Of a DNA stretch of 64,000 bases, positions 22,701 through 34,954 are shown piece after piece; position 1 is the first letter of the stretch, and every line of letters starts with the position of its first letter. The stretch comes from Owenia fusiformis (lineage: Eukaryota; Annelida; Polychaeta; Sabellida; Oweniidae): NCBI GenBank assembly GCA_903813345.2, contig CAIIXF020000010.1, forward strand, positions 25,878,425 through 25,942,424, written 5' to 3'. Under the pieces are notes generated by a model. That model ran no database searches. It saw nothing but the letters and a program-made list of their open reading frames with translations, and was not told where the DNA came from. The position numbers and the translations under genes are program-made.

Positions 22701-25700
22701 TATAAGATTACATCATATTATCCAAAAATATTATTTCCCATTTTCATGGATAATCCATAGATTTTTGTTACAGCTTACTACCACAGATTAACATTTGGGT
22801 GGTCAATGGTCATCTTGTTTTCTGGCAGCCATTTCAGAAGTTTTTCCTTCAGTTTTATCATCGCAATTTCAGGAAAACTGAATTAAAACTGAAAACTGAA
22901 CTCAGTGATTCAACTCCTACTTTGGAACATGTGTATTTTAATTCCATTGCTTTTGTAGGCCTGTATAAAAGGATTGAACGTTCTCCAGTACAAACAGATG
23001 AATATTGTGGCTAGAGGGATGATCAAACCTAAATATGTCAGAAAAACAAAACCACAAATTGAAAGAATTCTTAACAACATTCACAATACTGGACATTACT
23101 GGATAAATTCACATCAAGATAAATTGGATTTGAGATGCCGCTCTGTGAATCTTCCTGTATTAGATCTGAAATTCTCTCTCGAGGATGAGCCAGACTTTGC
23201 TATGTATGAGAAAATCTTCATCTCCTGCGGGATTACAGTAGCAGCCATTTTGAAGAAGAATCCTGGGAGACTGTGCGTCAGTGTGTTGCCGTGCAACCTC
23301 AACACAGGTAGTGTCTTTGTTTAGGCTTTTTTTGTCACCACTAAAAAGTGGTGACATATTGCCAGGTCTCCGTTTTTTGTGGCGGCCATTGGTGGTTGGC
23401 GATTGGCAGGTGGCGGTTGGCATCTGTAACAAATTCTTAAAACTTCCAATAACTTAACAAATACTGTTTAGACTGACTTTTTTTCATAATCATCTACAAG
23501 TTCTCAGAAGTTCAAATTTGACATAAGATTTGAGATATCACCTTCAATGACATTCTCAGGGTAGCAAAAGGTATTTTTCAACTTGCTTCAAATTGACCAA
23601 TTTTTTCAAAATCATCTACAAGTTCTCAGAAATTCAAATCTGACTTAAGATTGAACTAATAATATTGTGAGCAACTAGGTGGTGACATTTTGTCATGTTA
23701 ATGCCTTGTTCATTTTTGTTGTATCTCACAGAAATAACAAAATTATTCATTTTCCAATAACACTTTCTGATTACAAAAATACCAACTTAAAGGCCCACTT
23801 TGCATATTTTTCAAAGTTTTTGGGCAAAATAAAGACCTGCATTTGAATATCATAGTGTGTCCAATGACACCAACAAAAGCTCAAACGGACCACATTAAAG
23901 CTTACAATAAATTATCAATAAATATTTTGGATCTGTTAAGCTTTATATATCAAATTTTTAGCAATGTCATTGAAAGATGGCAAAGTTGTTTGTATTACAT
24001 GATACATTCATTTTTATGTCACCACCAAAAAGGTCATTTTTCAACTTGCTTCAAATTGACCAATTTTTTTTCAAAATCTTCTACAAGTTCTCAGAAGTTC
24101 AGATCTGACTATAGTTTTGACATTCGATGACATTCTCAAGGTCAAAAAAGATTTGACCTTTAATGACCTTTGAAAGGTAAAAAAAGGTCAAAAAGGTCAA
24201 AAAGGTCTTTTTTCAACTTGCTTCAAGTTGACCAATCTTTTTTTCAAAATCATCTACAAATTATCAGAAGTTCAAATCTGACTATAGATTTGACATTCAA
24301 TGACATTCTCAAGGCCAAAAAAGATTTGACCTTCAATGACCTTCTCAAGGTCAAAAAGGTCTTTTTCATCTTGCTTCAAATTGACCAAATTTTTTTTTCA
24401 AAATTATCTACAAGTTCTCAGAAGTTCAAATCTGACTATAGATTTGAGATTTCACCTTCAATGACCTTCTTATGTTGAAAAAAGATCTTTTTTCAACTTG
24501 CTTCAAATGACCAATTTATTTTTTCTTTATCATCTACAAGTTCTCAGAAATTCAAATCTGACTTAAGATTGAACTCATTATATTGTGAGCAACTAGGTGG
24601 TCACATTTTGTCATGTTAATGCCTTGTCATAGAAGTGTTGTCATCTTTTAAATCATCAGTAATTTAAAACATGCACTTTGTTTAACATGTGCATGCATGT
24701 CTAATGATCTCTGAACTTCAAACACTTTTTTATATGTGAGTTATTTTTTTTCTTGGTTCAATATTTAAGCAAATCAAACTTTGTGTCATATTTGACCGAG
24801 TGTGTGAGTAACATGTTTCAATGATTTTTTTTCTAAGTTAAGTATAGTGGACCTTTAATGCTTAACAACTTGATTTCAATATTTAGTATGCCTTCAACAC
24901 AACTTTTTAGAACATCTTCTTCTTCTGATAATCATCACAGTTCAAGTAAAAATGCTCATCACACTTCCTTCAAACACAAAATGTTAGATGAGATGATCTC
25001 AGACAGCTCTTATGAGCTGATAAACTTTGGCTGCAGCTTTTGTATTCTTTGGCTAATTTAGATTGTTTTCAATATTTATTCTCCTCAGGATTCCTGAAAA
25101 AGTGCTCATCAGATTTGCTTCAAATATCATATATAGTTAAGTTCAAACTGAACTAAAGTTGCAATGTATATCTTTATAAAAGATCACATTTTTTCACAAC
25201 AGCCAATGTGTTTGTGCTGATGTATTTGTGTGTGTGTGTCTGGGTGGGTAAGGCGACAGATGCCATATGAATCTCATCATAAAAATTGCAGCAAACTACT
25301 TTACTATTCAACTTGAATCTTTTACAGATTCAAGAGAAGTGACTATTGCCAAGATCTGATTAGGTATTGGGCATGCTGGGTAAATTACTATTCCAGAAAA
25401 TTTGGTAATCAGATTTACAAAGTTTCCTAGCTTTTTGGCTGGAATTGCAAAAGCAGGAATGAAGAATTTATCTTACTCTGTGAAAAGCAAGAGAAGATAT
25501 AATTGGATTGTGGTTTAAATCATTGAAAACTAAAAATATCAAAATCAACATTTACTGTAAGCCATTTTGAAAAAGAATGTAACGATAGCTGCATTACCTC
25601 TCTCGGTACTTTGAAGTTGTGGGCTAAATCTAGCACTTAGTTCTGACCTTCCAGTTACCACAAATTAGATTTCAACACAGGCAGATTTCCCCTGACCACT

Positions 25701-28700
25701 TTTTCTTGATGCTAAATCATTTTTGTCTTACTTTTATTTGTTCAACTATGTTTCTAACACACTAATGTGAAATTATTGTAATCCTAATTGTAATTCTATT
25801 TTTGTCTTTGCCATTTTGGCCCAACTTGTATTATGAGTCAGGGAGGATGTAGCACATACTAATTACCAAAATGTTTCAACTAGGGTATATTCTTTATCCA
25901 TGGATACTAAAATGTGAGATTTTTGTTTTCCAGGTTTAGAGAAACTCACCAAAATACTGGTTTTGGAATATCATCTTAAACCTAATGGAAAGCAGACAAG
26001 ACTTCATCTCGCAATGGCAGGTTACTGTGAACAGTGCATGGAAACGGTTGGTGCCTTGAAAGGGTCTATTGGGCTTGATGACATTGCAAAGAACACAACT
26101 GACAGTTCTGATGGTGGCACTGATGCCATTATCCCAATCGTTAAACAAGTTTCTACTAACCACATTGAAACAATACCACCAGTCAGTGAACCTCCTCAGG
26201 AGCATGACTCAGGGACTATATGTACTTTTATGGACCAAGCTCCAGTAGATACCCATTATCAAAATAGCAGTTCAACCAATGTGGACAATATGGACAGTCA
26301 TAGTGTAAGAAAACAGACCTCAGATTTGAGTATGCTTGAATTAACTCATAATGACATGTCTAAAGTGAATGCTCTTGATCTCATCAATGTACCACAGTCT
26401 CATGAAAGCACTGAAAATACACCAATACTTCCCAACCACGTAACAAGCAATGAACATGCTCGCACATCAATACCCAGCCATACCATTAGCAACATACAAA
26501 CACAGGCAAATTCATTGCCCCTTCCTACAGGTATACCAGGACAAACATTAGTCAATCAAAGCTCAGGTAAATCTGTGGTTGGACAAAACACAAATACAGA
26601 CTCCACACATAGTGATCTAAATACCATACTTGCGAGAGGAAAAGAAAATAGTGAAGTTCCTTTATCAACTAATACAGGGATTGAAGATCTAAGATCAAGT
26701 CGTAGAAACTCAGATATTGATGATTTGAGTCACTCTGAGTTGTTAGATGCCGATAAAGCTCATGCTGAGAACATAGGAAGAAGTGCAATTCTTCCTGGAA
26801 CTGAGAACCAGGAAGACCCTATAGAAGTACTAGTCCCACATATCATAGTATCAAGACAAGATACTAATGGATCACTAGATGAAGTCCTTATTACAGAGAG
26901 CATCATTGATCATTTAAAGGACAATGAAATTGAAGTGCTTCATTTAAATGGAGACTCTGATAAACACGTTGTGGTAGACCCTAGCAGGATTTCTGATGCT
27001 GTTAACTTATTGTTGAAATATGATTGCACAAGTCCTGGCTTCTCTTGTTGCTTCAATGTGGAGTTAGCCACTGATCCAATGGTTATAATGGTTTCTGGGA
27101 GTACCCAAGCAAAGTATCATCTCATCCCAATTGATGAATGGGATGGTCAGTGGAAAACACCTGAAATTGTCATCAAGTCAAGTGGAAATCCAATAACGAA
27201 GGGTGTTCAAGTTGGTGACAATACTATTACCAAGGGTGCTCAAGTTGATGCCAATAATGTAGCAATGGTCGCTCAAGTTGATTGCCCTACTGTCTCTGAG
27301 GGTGATCAAGTTGATGGCAATACTTTGACAACAAGAGCTGAGGTCGATGAAATCTGCAATATACACGATATAGAGATGTCTGGAAATAATCAATCCCAGA
27401 GAAACAAAACTATCCCTTATGATTTCACTGATCGTATCATTTTAAGCAGTCAATTATCAGTGGATATCACTCAAACTAATACAAATGCCATGTCTAGTCA
27501 TTTTCCTGCAACGGCACTTCCAAATGATGTCAGTGCTGACACAAATGCCCTTAGTATGGAACAGTCTGTTTTTAATGCAGATCAATCTACTCCTACTGAG
27601 AGAATAATTTCTGATCATCCTCCATTACCACATCGCAGTAGTTTACCAGAAACAAGTGACATTTTGTTAAAAAACACTCAGAAGCACACTGTTGATGGGT
27701 CAGAGAGGGAAATGGAGTCTACAAGTGTAGTACCTTTGATGCAGATTTCGTTTAAAGAGGCATTGATGTCACCGCAAGGTTATTCATATAGAGAATATAA
27801 TGCAACACATAGGGTTCCTCTTAGTCATACCTCTAGTGAAATTATCGAGGATGTTGGTGACCGATCTCTGATAGTTCCTGGCAATGCTAAAAGAATTGAG
27901 AAGAAAGGTTTGGAGAAAGATACAGCAACTGTCAAACCAAACTCTCACAGAAATTCAAACGATGAACCAGAAAAGATAGATCCAATGGAACTCAGGGAAG
28001 ATGAACTGATCACTGAATCTATGTGTAAAACCTCATTAAAACCTAGTGTATCAAAACAATTGAACCCTATAGAAATTGGGAAACCTTATCATATTAAGAC
28101 AATGCCTATTGAATGGAGAAATGTGGACTGTAATGATGTAGTGGTACGACAGATCAAAATTAACATACGTCCCAAATTCAAGAAAGGATATTGGAAAAAG
28201 CGTGGCTCAAAATATGGACAAGGTCTTGATAACTCACTTCAGCTTCATGTTGATACGTTGTTGAAGCAACTTAAAAAAGCTGTTCATGTATTTCCAGGGG
28301 TTAAATCTAATACTCTCTATCCTCATATAGTTGTACCACCAATGCACGTCGAAAAAGCTCTGGAAACGATAGAGGCATATACAGTTGATGGGAAAAGAGT
28401 AGTTAGTGCGAATCTTGGGAAACTCATGCTTGTACGAGTAGGGGCAGTAAGGAAAAAGATATATGAGCTTGTAACAATGAAGGAATGGAAAAAGCTGCAA
28501 CACAAATGCAACACAGGAAATGCAAATGTTGATAATACCAGTAAAACAAGCAAAGAATTGAAAAGAAAGAAAAATTTAGATGGACCAGCCAGCAGACTAA
28601 GATCAGCTGATGCTAAGGTATGGATTCTTCACATGGTAGCTGTCAGGTTCTGCACTCGTAAGAAATTTAGAGATCACAATGGACAGAATTATGACAAAGT

Positions 28701-29946
28701 TAAAATTTCGAAAATTGCAGAGCTTAAAAAAGAATTGGAAAATGAAGGAATCAAAATATTTAAAACAATTGGACAGAAAATAAAGCAGTATGCTATACCC
28801 CCTATGCAGGTGAAAAATGCTCTAACTATTATCAGTAACTTTAAGATTACAGAGCTAGACCTACATCCCTTTTCTGGAGAAATTGTTGACACAAATTACC
28901 CATTGCCCAATGTCCCAGTAGATATTCAAAAGCAGTATTGTCTCTTAACACAGGAGGGGAAACAACAGCAAAACCTGAAAGGTTTGAACTCCTCTTGCTC
29001 AAGTAAACCAAAACAAGTTGATCAAAACGTAGCAGCTGCCCATACCATTGGTGTCAAGTGCAAAATCCAGTTAAAGAAGCATTGCAGACAGGATGACAAA
29101 CAATTCATAAGGAATAAGTTAGGAGAGCTTCAGGCTTCCTTAAAACATGAGAAAATCCATATTTTTAAAACGTGGGGAAAAAACAGGAAACGTTTTGCTC
29201 TACCACCTGGTCAGGTGCCTAAAGCTCTTTCAATCATCCGTTCATTTAAGACTAATGAACTTGACTTTGCGCCTTTCATTGGATATAAGTGTAGCGAGAA
29301 CTACCCAGTAAAAGGTATATCAGAAAATAACATGAATCGATATGGTATGAAAACATGGAATGAAGAAGATGATTGGCCCAACCTTCAGACAAAAAAGAGG
29401 CCTAGTAGAATAGATCATGGGATTGAGCTAACGAGAGTGCGAGGACCGGTGTTGTCAACAAAGAAAAAAAAGATTTCAAAATACAACAAACATATGGAAG
29501 AAGAGATCGAGCATTGTTTACTGATGGGTGGCGTTTCCACGTTAGGGTTGTACCCATCTACACAAACTCTGAAGTACACGTATGTGATTGAGCTTTTGGA
29601 CCAAGCTGCAGTTGAACGTGCTTTGGGAGAACTGCATTATTTTAGATGTTATGCTAGGAGCACGGAAACCTGGCAGGCAAAGCAACTTGGAATGGATGTC
29701 AATTCCAGCAGTGAAGTGTGTGCAACAACCACACAAAAACCTACAGAAACCCCTCAATGTTCACTAGATGAACACAAGCTGAATGATACTCCAAAGGATC
29801 TTAATTCTAACATTGAGATGCAAGTTGTTCATAATGCAATGCAAGTCATGGAACAGCCTGATCCTAGGAAAGCTATCACAAAGCTTGTGCAGCAAATTCA
29901 TGAACGCACACATGGCCAAGCCTCGAGTTATCAGATACTTAGTTGA
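19793..29946 (+). CDS. Unrecognised modular protein, about 1,828 residues, 4 coding exons
   Basis: Coding exons 19793-19985, 20975-21906, 22959-23307 and 25934-29946; phases 1, 0 and 1 join without a stop. The acceptor at 20974 (GATGTCAG) has a weak pyrimidine tract and is the least certain. I do not recognise the family. About seven diverged modules of roughly 75 residues share a beta-alpha-beta-beta-alpha pattern: a basic strand, a helix, a strand such as IKIFKTIG, then an [IVL].PP..V..AL..I..F helix. Their approximate positions are 87-162, 480-536, 786-874, 1227-1323, 1388-1480, 1530-1611 and 1658-1738. Other features are five 11-residue repeats (27187-27351), a basic patch PPAKRRAVVDTMTGKRKFE, and acidic-hydrophobic SEDVQIID and DADDVIMIES resembling SUMO-interaction motifs. 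A long Ser/Asn/His-rich, low-order stretch separates the modules. No signal peptide or membrane span was seen. A nuclear protein is inferred. The last exon (4 kb) is unusually long. Confidence 0.82.
20487..20692. mobile_element. GCCCGTAGCCAGG hairpin MITE, copy 2
   Basis: CAGGCCTGTAGCCAGG ... CCTGGCTACGGGCCTG with internal G- and C-runs. TTTAACCA is present on both sides (20481-20488 and 20693-20700), an 8-bp target duplication of hAT type that overlaps the first two bases. It lies in intron 1 of the large gene. Confidence 0.85.
21907..22958 (+). other. Intron 2 of the large modular gene
   Basis: Donor GTGAGT at 21907 and acceptor TTTTGTAG at 22951-22958. AT-rich, with no repeat or gene recognised. 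Confidence 0.75.
23333..23712. repeat. GTCACCACT dispersed repeat, copy 1
   Basis: Begins GTCACCACTAAAAAGTGGTGA and ends GAGCAACTAGGTGGTGACAT with TTTTGTCATGTTAATGCCTTG; the ends form a loose inverted repeat. The interior shares the AACTTGCTTCAAATTGACCA and ATCATCTACAAGTTCTCAG words of the 1-kb repeat. It lies in intron 3 of the large gene. Confidence 0.7.
24010..24630. repeat. GTCACCACC dispersed repeat, copy 2, with internal tandem units
   Basis: Same ends as 23333-23712, but the middle segment (TTCAACTTGCTTCAAATTGA to TTCTCAAGGTCAAAAA, about 130-170 bp) is present about four times. Expansion of the middle is the main difference from copy 1. Confidence 0.7.
24631..25933 (+). other. Rest of intron 3 of the large modular gene
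   Basis: AT-rich, ending in TTTTTGTTTTCCAG (acceptor at 25933). No gene was recognised. A short TGTGTGTGTGTG run lies near 25225-25240. Confidence 0.6.
27187..27351 (+). repeat. Five 11-residue tandem repeats in the coding exon
   Basis: NPITKGVQVGD, NTITKGAQVDA, NNVAMVAQVDC, PTVSEGDQVDG and NTLTTRAEVDE follow one another exactly (33 bp each). They are diverged, so the expansion is old and the reading frame was kept. Confidence 0.92.
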
Positions 29947-30306
29947 AAATATCACACTACAGTATATCAAGATACCTGGTTGATAGGTATATCAAGTTAC
30001 ATTGTTGGATGAATATATTTTTGAAATGTTAATCAGAGTTAAAGCATGTGCAGAATGAAAACCAGATGTTTCTTCCCACACTAGTATTGGCAAGAATAAT
30101 TCTTAGAAACCCTGCCATTTTGGGTCTTTTTCAGTTCTAAAACGACTCTTAATCTCTAAAACCTTAAGTTTAACCCGTCATGGTGAACTAGCTAATGATA
30201 TGGCCTTCAGTTTTTGACAGAAACTTTTTGTACTTAAAAACTAGCTACCCAATGTTAACCGTAAAATACGCAAAATGCTTGCTTTATGTAAAATGTATAA
30301 GCCAGG

Positions 30307-30511
30307 CATGCCCGTAGCCAGGATTTGCCAAGGGGGGGTTCAATTTTCAAAAATTTCCAGGGGGGGTTCACATTTGACAATTTTGGCCCAAATTAGGCTG
30401 AAATCACTAGAGAAGTGCTCAAAATGGTCAAAAACTGCATGATTTTGAAAGAATTTTTGGCCAGGGGGGGGTTCGCCCGAACCCTGCGAACCCCTCCTGG
30501 CTACGGGCCTG
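30307..30511. mobile_element. GCCCGTAGCCAGG hairpin MITE, copy 3
   Basis: ATGCCCGTAGCCAGG at the left and CCTGGCTACGGGCCTG at the right, with G-runs inside. It is in inverted order relative to the copy at 20.5 kb. It lies about 360 bp past the stop of the large gene, possibly in its 3' UTR. Confidence 0.82.
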
Positions 30512-30980
30512 CCAGGGCTCATTATTTAGTTAAGTTGTTAAAAATGTTCTCGTATTATATGGAAAATAAGTACATTGTATTGTGTTACCAGTAAATCGTT
30601 TTAAAGGTATCTCACATGGTTTTCATCTGATGTTCAGAAATCAATGCTAGAATGCAACGCCTTAAGGTGCTAAGGACATAAGGAGCGACATCTACCCAAA
30701 TATCCATAGAGGCCTCTTCACTCTAAGTTTACTCAAACAAATTTACAAAAATGTTCAATTTTGTTTGCTTATTCATGGAACCTTCACAAAATGAACCATC
30801 TTCATTTTCATTATATTCATACATTATGTTATATTCTTACTATATGAAGTATTAATTTTTACCCACTTAACTGTGTGGTTCATGTGTGTATGTGTATAAG
30901 TTATAGGGTGACTTGAGCAACCTCTTTTCCCCATCTTTTAAAATATACCGAGTCATTGTTATGGTTGCCCACTGTCGCAA
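30512..30980. other. Intergenic, no gene seen
   Basis: AT-rich 3' flank of the large gene; no exon found. Confidence 0.35.
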
Positions 30981-30984
30981 AATG

Positions 30985-31825
30985 CTATAAGGCTATAAGA
31001 AGTAGATTCTTTGTTTTGCGTCCCCTTGCTTGCATGATTTTGAGTAAATCAGAAAAAACAAACACAACCAAATACACGCGGTCCTAACTTCGACCGTTAA
31101 TTTGGATTTTTGACCTACCAGGTGCTTCAGAATCAAGGATTGCGAGTCTCATACTGCACCGTTTTTCTTCAAACTTATACCATTAAAAGCAGAACAAAAA
31201 GCCTTTCTGTCGGTGCATTACTTTATTGTAAAGAGTCCCTCGTTCTAGCAGCGTTTTGGTCCCCAGCTGTTAGAAGGCCTTCTTACAGCTGGGGACCAAA
31301 ATGCCGCTGGAAGTAGGGACTCTGTTTAAGAGAATAATGTACCATCAGAAAGGGATTTTTGTTATGCTTTGAATGGAACAAGTTTGAAGAAAAATGGCGC
31401 AGTATGAGACTCGTAATCCTTGATTTTCATACATCCGGTAGGTCAAAAATTCAAATTAACGGTCGAAGGTAGGACCGCGTGAAATAGCAATCAAAATGTT
31501 CTGAAAGTACCATCGCATTTCGTTCATTCAGAATCAGACAAAATGGCGGATAATTTGATGTGCGTCAAAATTGACAGTGTTATTGATTACTTTGGTATGC
31601 ATTGTGTATTCTCTTATTTTTTACCATTGAATATTAGCTATGTTTAAATATATTGTATAAAATGTATAGATATGTGTTTTTAACCACTGCAAAATATTTC
31701 TCAGCAAACAAGTTTGTGTTTTTTCTTGAGTTTGTGTTTGTTTTCCTTGTACCCTTGCATGATTTGGATTTTGCTAGGACGCAAAACAAAGAATCTTCTT
31801 ATGGCCTAATGTTATATGCCGAAAT
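30985..31825. mobile_element. Large fold-back element (nested palindrome)
   Basis: Outer arms: AGATTCTTTGTTTTGCGTCC (31003) pairs with GGACGCAAAACAAAGAATCT (31778). Inner arms: GCGGTCCTAACTTCGACCGT (31079) pairs with ACGGTCGAAGGTAGGACCGC (31460). The centre near 31270 is a tight hairpin (CCAGCTGT..GAAGGCC..ACAGCTGG). The inner 400 bp is an almost continuous inverted repeat. No transposase frame. It may be two elements, one inside the other. Confidence 0.82.
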
Positions 31826-31976
31826 ATTCTTATATTTCTCATGGCAATAAAAAGGTTAGACTAGCATGTGTACAGCCAAATGACTTATTTTATGATATTT
31901 TAGGGTAAGGATTTATTCCTTTTTGGCTGGTTCATTATTCCTTTGTCAAATATATATGTACAATAAGATCTGTCTA

Positions 31977-32220
31977 AGTGAACACCTCTCTAGTGAACAC
32001 CTGTCTCTAGTGAACACCTGTCTCTGGAGAACACCTGTTTCTAGTGAACACCTGTCTCTAGTGAACACCTGTCTCTAGAGAACATCTGTCTCTAGAGAAC
32101 ACCTGTCTCTAGTGAACACCTGTCTCTAGTGAACACCTGTCTCTAGTGAACACCTCTCTAGTGAACACCTCTCTAGTGAACACCTCTCTCCAGTGAACAC
32201 ATGACTCTAGTGGACACCCT
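31977..32220 (+). repeat. GTGAACACCTGTCTCTA minisatellite, about 13 units
   Basis: Units of 14 or 18 bp (TAGTGAACACCTGTCTC, with short TAGTGAACACCTCTC forms). The right flank, GGACACCCTTCCGCC to TACTGACTTCTGTATAAATT, matches the minus strand of 9880-9945, where only a few units exist. Confidence 0.9.
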
Positions 32221-32725
32221 TCCGCCACACATACTCTACTGACTTCTGTATAAATTACCTTCTCTGTAATAAACACCTACTTAAAACGAACACATTCTTG
32301 TGTCTCTATATGTCTTCACTGTATGTTAGTTTTACTGTATACAAATTGAATATGCTGACTCATTTTTAAATTCATGGAATTTCTAACGCCAATCTCTTCT
32401 TATTTCCTTGTCAGTTTGTCTACTCATGTGCTTTCTCTTGTTTGACATATCACTTCTTCAACACTCTCAATCTCTATGTAACTTACAACCCAGAGTAACA
32501 AAATAGTCGAGGGTACTACTATATTCGGTGGGTTGGGTAAATATAACAATATTCAAGGTAGATTTCTATATAAAGGGGGAAATAATGATACTCCATCCTA
32601 AACTAACTACGAACTAAAAATCCTCATATTTTTGGTGAAATGTTGACGAGGTGATTGTCTCGCCTGCCCAATGACTCAGCGTATACCTAACTATGCCCCT
32701 GTCAGAGCATGCAATTTCACAAAAT
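32221..32725. other. Intergenic, no gene seen
   Basis: No supported exon or repeat beyond the flank of the minisatellite. Confidence 0.35.
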
Positions 32726-32736
32726 ACCAAGAACTT

Positions 32737-34008
32737 TTTTTTAACATTTATTTCAACATAACATATTTACAAAACAAATACATTCAAAAGCATGCAAAAA
32801 TACATGCAATTTCTACAAATACATAGAACATTTTAATATATAGAGCTTCACCAAAGAAAACATATTTATGATATAAATATTTTAATAAATTGATCTAAAT
32901 AATGATTTACTTTTTCGTTTTCATTTACACAGTTTGCGTAGATTTTTAAATTAGATGCAATTTTTGATTTGAAGTTGACATTTTCATATTTATTCATTTC
33001 TTCCGACAATTTTACCCATGTTGAATATATTGTATAGCCTATAATAGTAAGTATTAAATTTCTAAAAGCTAAAATATCACTTTCCATGCAATAAAAAACC
33101 AGAATAAAATGTTTCCAAAGTATTTTACATTTCAATATTTTTTCCACATCCTTCCGTAGTGTTTCTACTAGCTTACATTCAAAAATAAGATGTTTTGCAT
33201 TTTGAATTATATTACATTTTGAACACTTTTGGTTAATATTAGAGTTCCATCTACATATCTCACTTCCACATGCTAAAATGTTGTGAAGTAATTTAAAGTT
33301 GAATTCAGCATACTTTTTGTATTTCATGTTTGTTATTTTCAAGGAATATATTTTATCATAAAACGCTATATCATGAGGAATACTAAAGATATTATTCCAA
33401 TGTTTTTCTAAAACATTTCGTTCTTGTTTACTTTTTATCAATATATCATATAGCATATTTGTTTTCATCTCTTCTAATTTAATCCATTTATTATTAGTTT
33501 TTCTAAAACATTTCGTTCTTGTTTACTTTTTATCAATATATCATATAGCATATTTGTTTTAATCTCTTTTAATTTAATCCATTTATTATTTCCTAAAAGG
33601 AAAGTTTTTCTGTATTTTATGTTTGTGTATTTTACTTTTGTAGTATCATACTTATTCATCACATTTGTTATACAGGTTTTTATAAGAATGCATTCTATCA
33701 TCCAATTTCTTTTGTTAACAAGTTTGTTTTTTATATAGTTTTCATTATAGAAGGTTCCATTTTCATCATAGAAATCTTTAACATATATAAATCCACTATT
33801 TATCCATTTTATGTTGTGTACCACTTCATTTTTAATTTTAAAAGATTCATTTAGCCAAAATATTTCTCCTAACAGATTTTGATCGTTTCTAATTTTACAT
33901 TTATTAAAAGCTAAAAAAATTTCTCTATAAAATAATGGCAAAGGGAGTTTTGTATCTTTGGTAAAATGTGTTTTTATAAAATCATCAATTTTAAAACCAC
34001 GCTGTTTG
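32737..34008 (-). mobile_element. 5'-truncated LINE (L1/Tx1-like), with exact 11-bp target duplication
   Basis: ACCAAGAACTT occurs at 32726-32736 and again at 34009-34019, bracketing the insertion. On the minus strand the element ends AATAAATG then TTAAAAAAAA, a polyadenylation signal and short A tail. It encodes only the C-terminal end of a LINE ORF2: FNFKLLHNILACGSEICRW, then a zinc-knuckle-like C..C (QKCSKC) and HLIFEC, the post-reverse-transcriptase region of L1/Tx1 LINEs. The frame is split near 33470-33480 because about 95 bp (TTTTTCTAAAACATTTCG at 33403 and 33498) are tandemly duplicated, which shifts the frame. The reverse transcriptase and endonuclease are missing. The near-intact remainder and exact target duplication suggest a fairly recent insertion. 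Confidence 0.9.
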
Positions 34009-34019
34009 ACCAAGAACTT

Positions 34020-34950
34020 ATGACATGTGCATTTTTATTGGAAACAATAAGAATATGACTTCTTGATGAAGATTCCTGTAAATACAAATCAATTTACTTT
34101 TAGCAGTTTTTGATTATAATCACTTACTAGTCCAAATGACATGTAATTTATACAATCAATGGACTTGGGCACAGTTCTGTTATGTAATTATTGCATTTTA
34201 AGCTGATTTACTGGCAATAGATGGCAATAGCATAAGGACAATGGCTTTTTGATTATTTATTTTAATTCTATTTGTATTTTTAGTTATTGAACTTTCCAAT
34301 GTGCAAAAATAAAAAGATCCTGTCATTCAGTTTTGGAGAGTATAGCTCCGTAATCCCATACTTTCCTATTCCATAACATGATGGACGATCAAAATGTTTT
34401 TTAGCCTTAAGTAAAGAAACGAAGTCGGTAACATTATCTGATCATAGAGCATACTATTGTCTTGGGCATTTTAATATAAAAATCTGCATGTACAGTATAT
34501 ACACTTCATTGCAGTTATTTTTAGGTGTTTCGGTAAACAACAACAAAACACCTTAAATTGAAGATAAGTTTTTTCAATTTAATTTTGGGACCTGTAGTAC
34601 TGCTTACAACATGTAATGGGGATTTATAGACACGCTCAATTACTTTCAAAGAAGGTCCATTGATTGTGGAAATTACATACAATTATGAAATAGAATTAAA
34701 ATATCTTAGGGTTATTAAGGATGAAGATTATAGCTATTAGCCCGTTGATGACGAAGTGACTTCTCTTGCCCAAAGTATGTATAATGTACTGTAACTAAGA
34801 TGAAGCGTGTTTTGAATTGAATAATGTATGATCGTTCAATAAATCAATTTAGATGTGTGCTGACGGATAGCTATTAGTTGACTCCGTTTTCGTCACTCAA
34901 TACCTGATAAACAGGATTGATAGATTTCACCGTTTATTATCCTATCGAAC
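34020..34950. other. Intergenic, no gene seen
   Basis: AT-rich; no supported exon or clear repeat. Confidence 0.35.
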
Positions 34951-34954
34951 GAAA

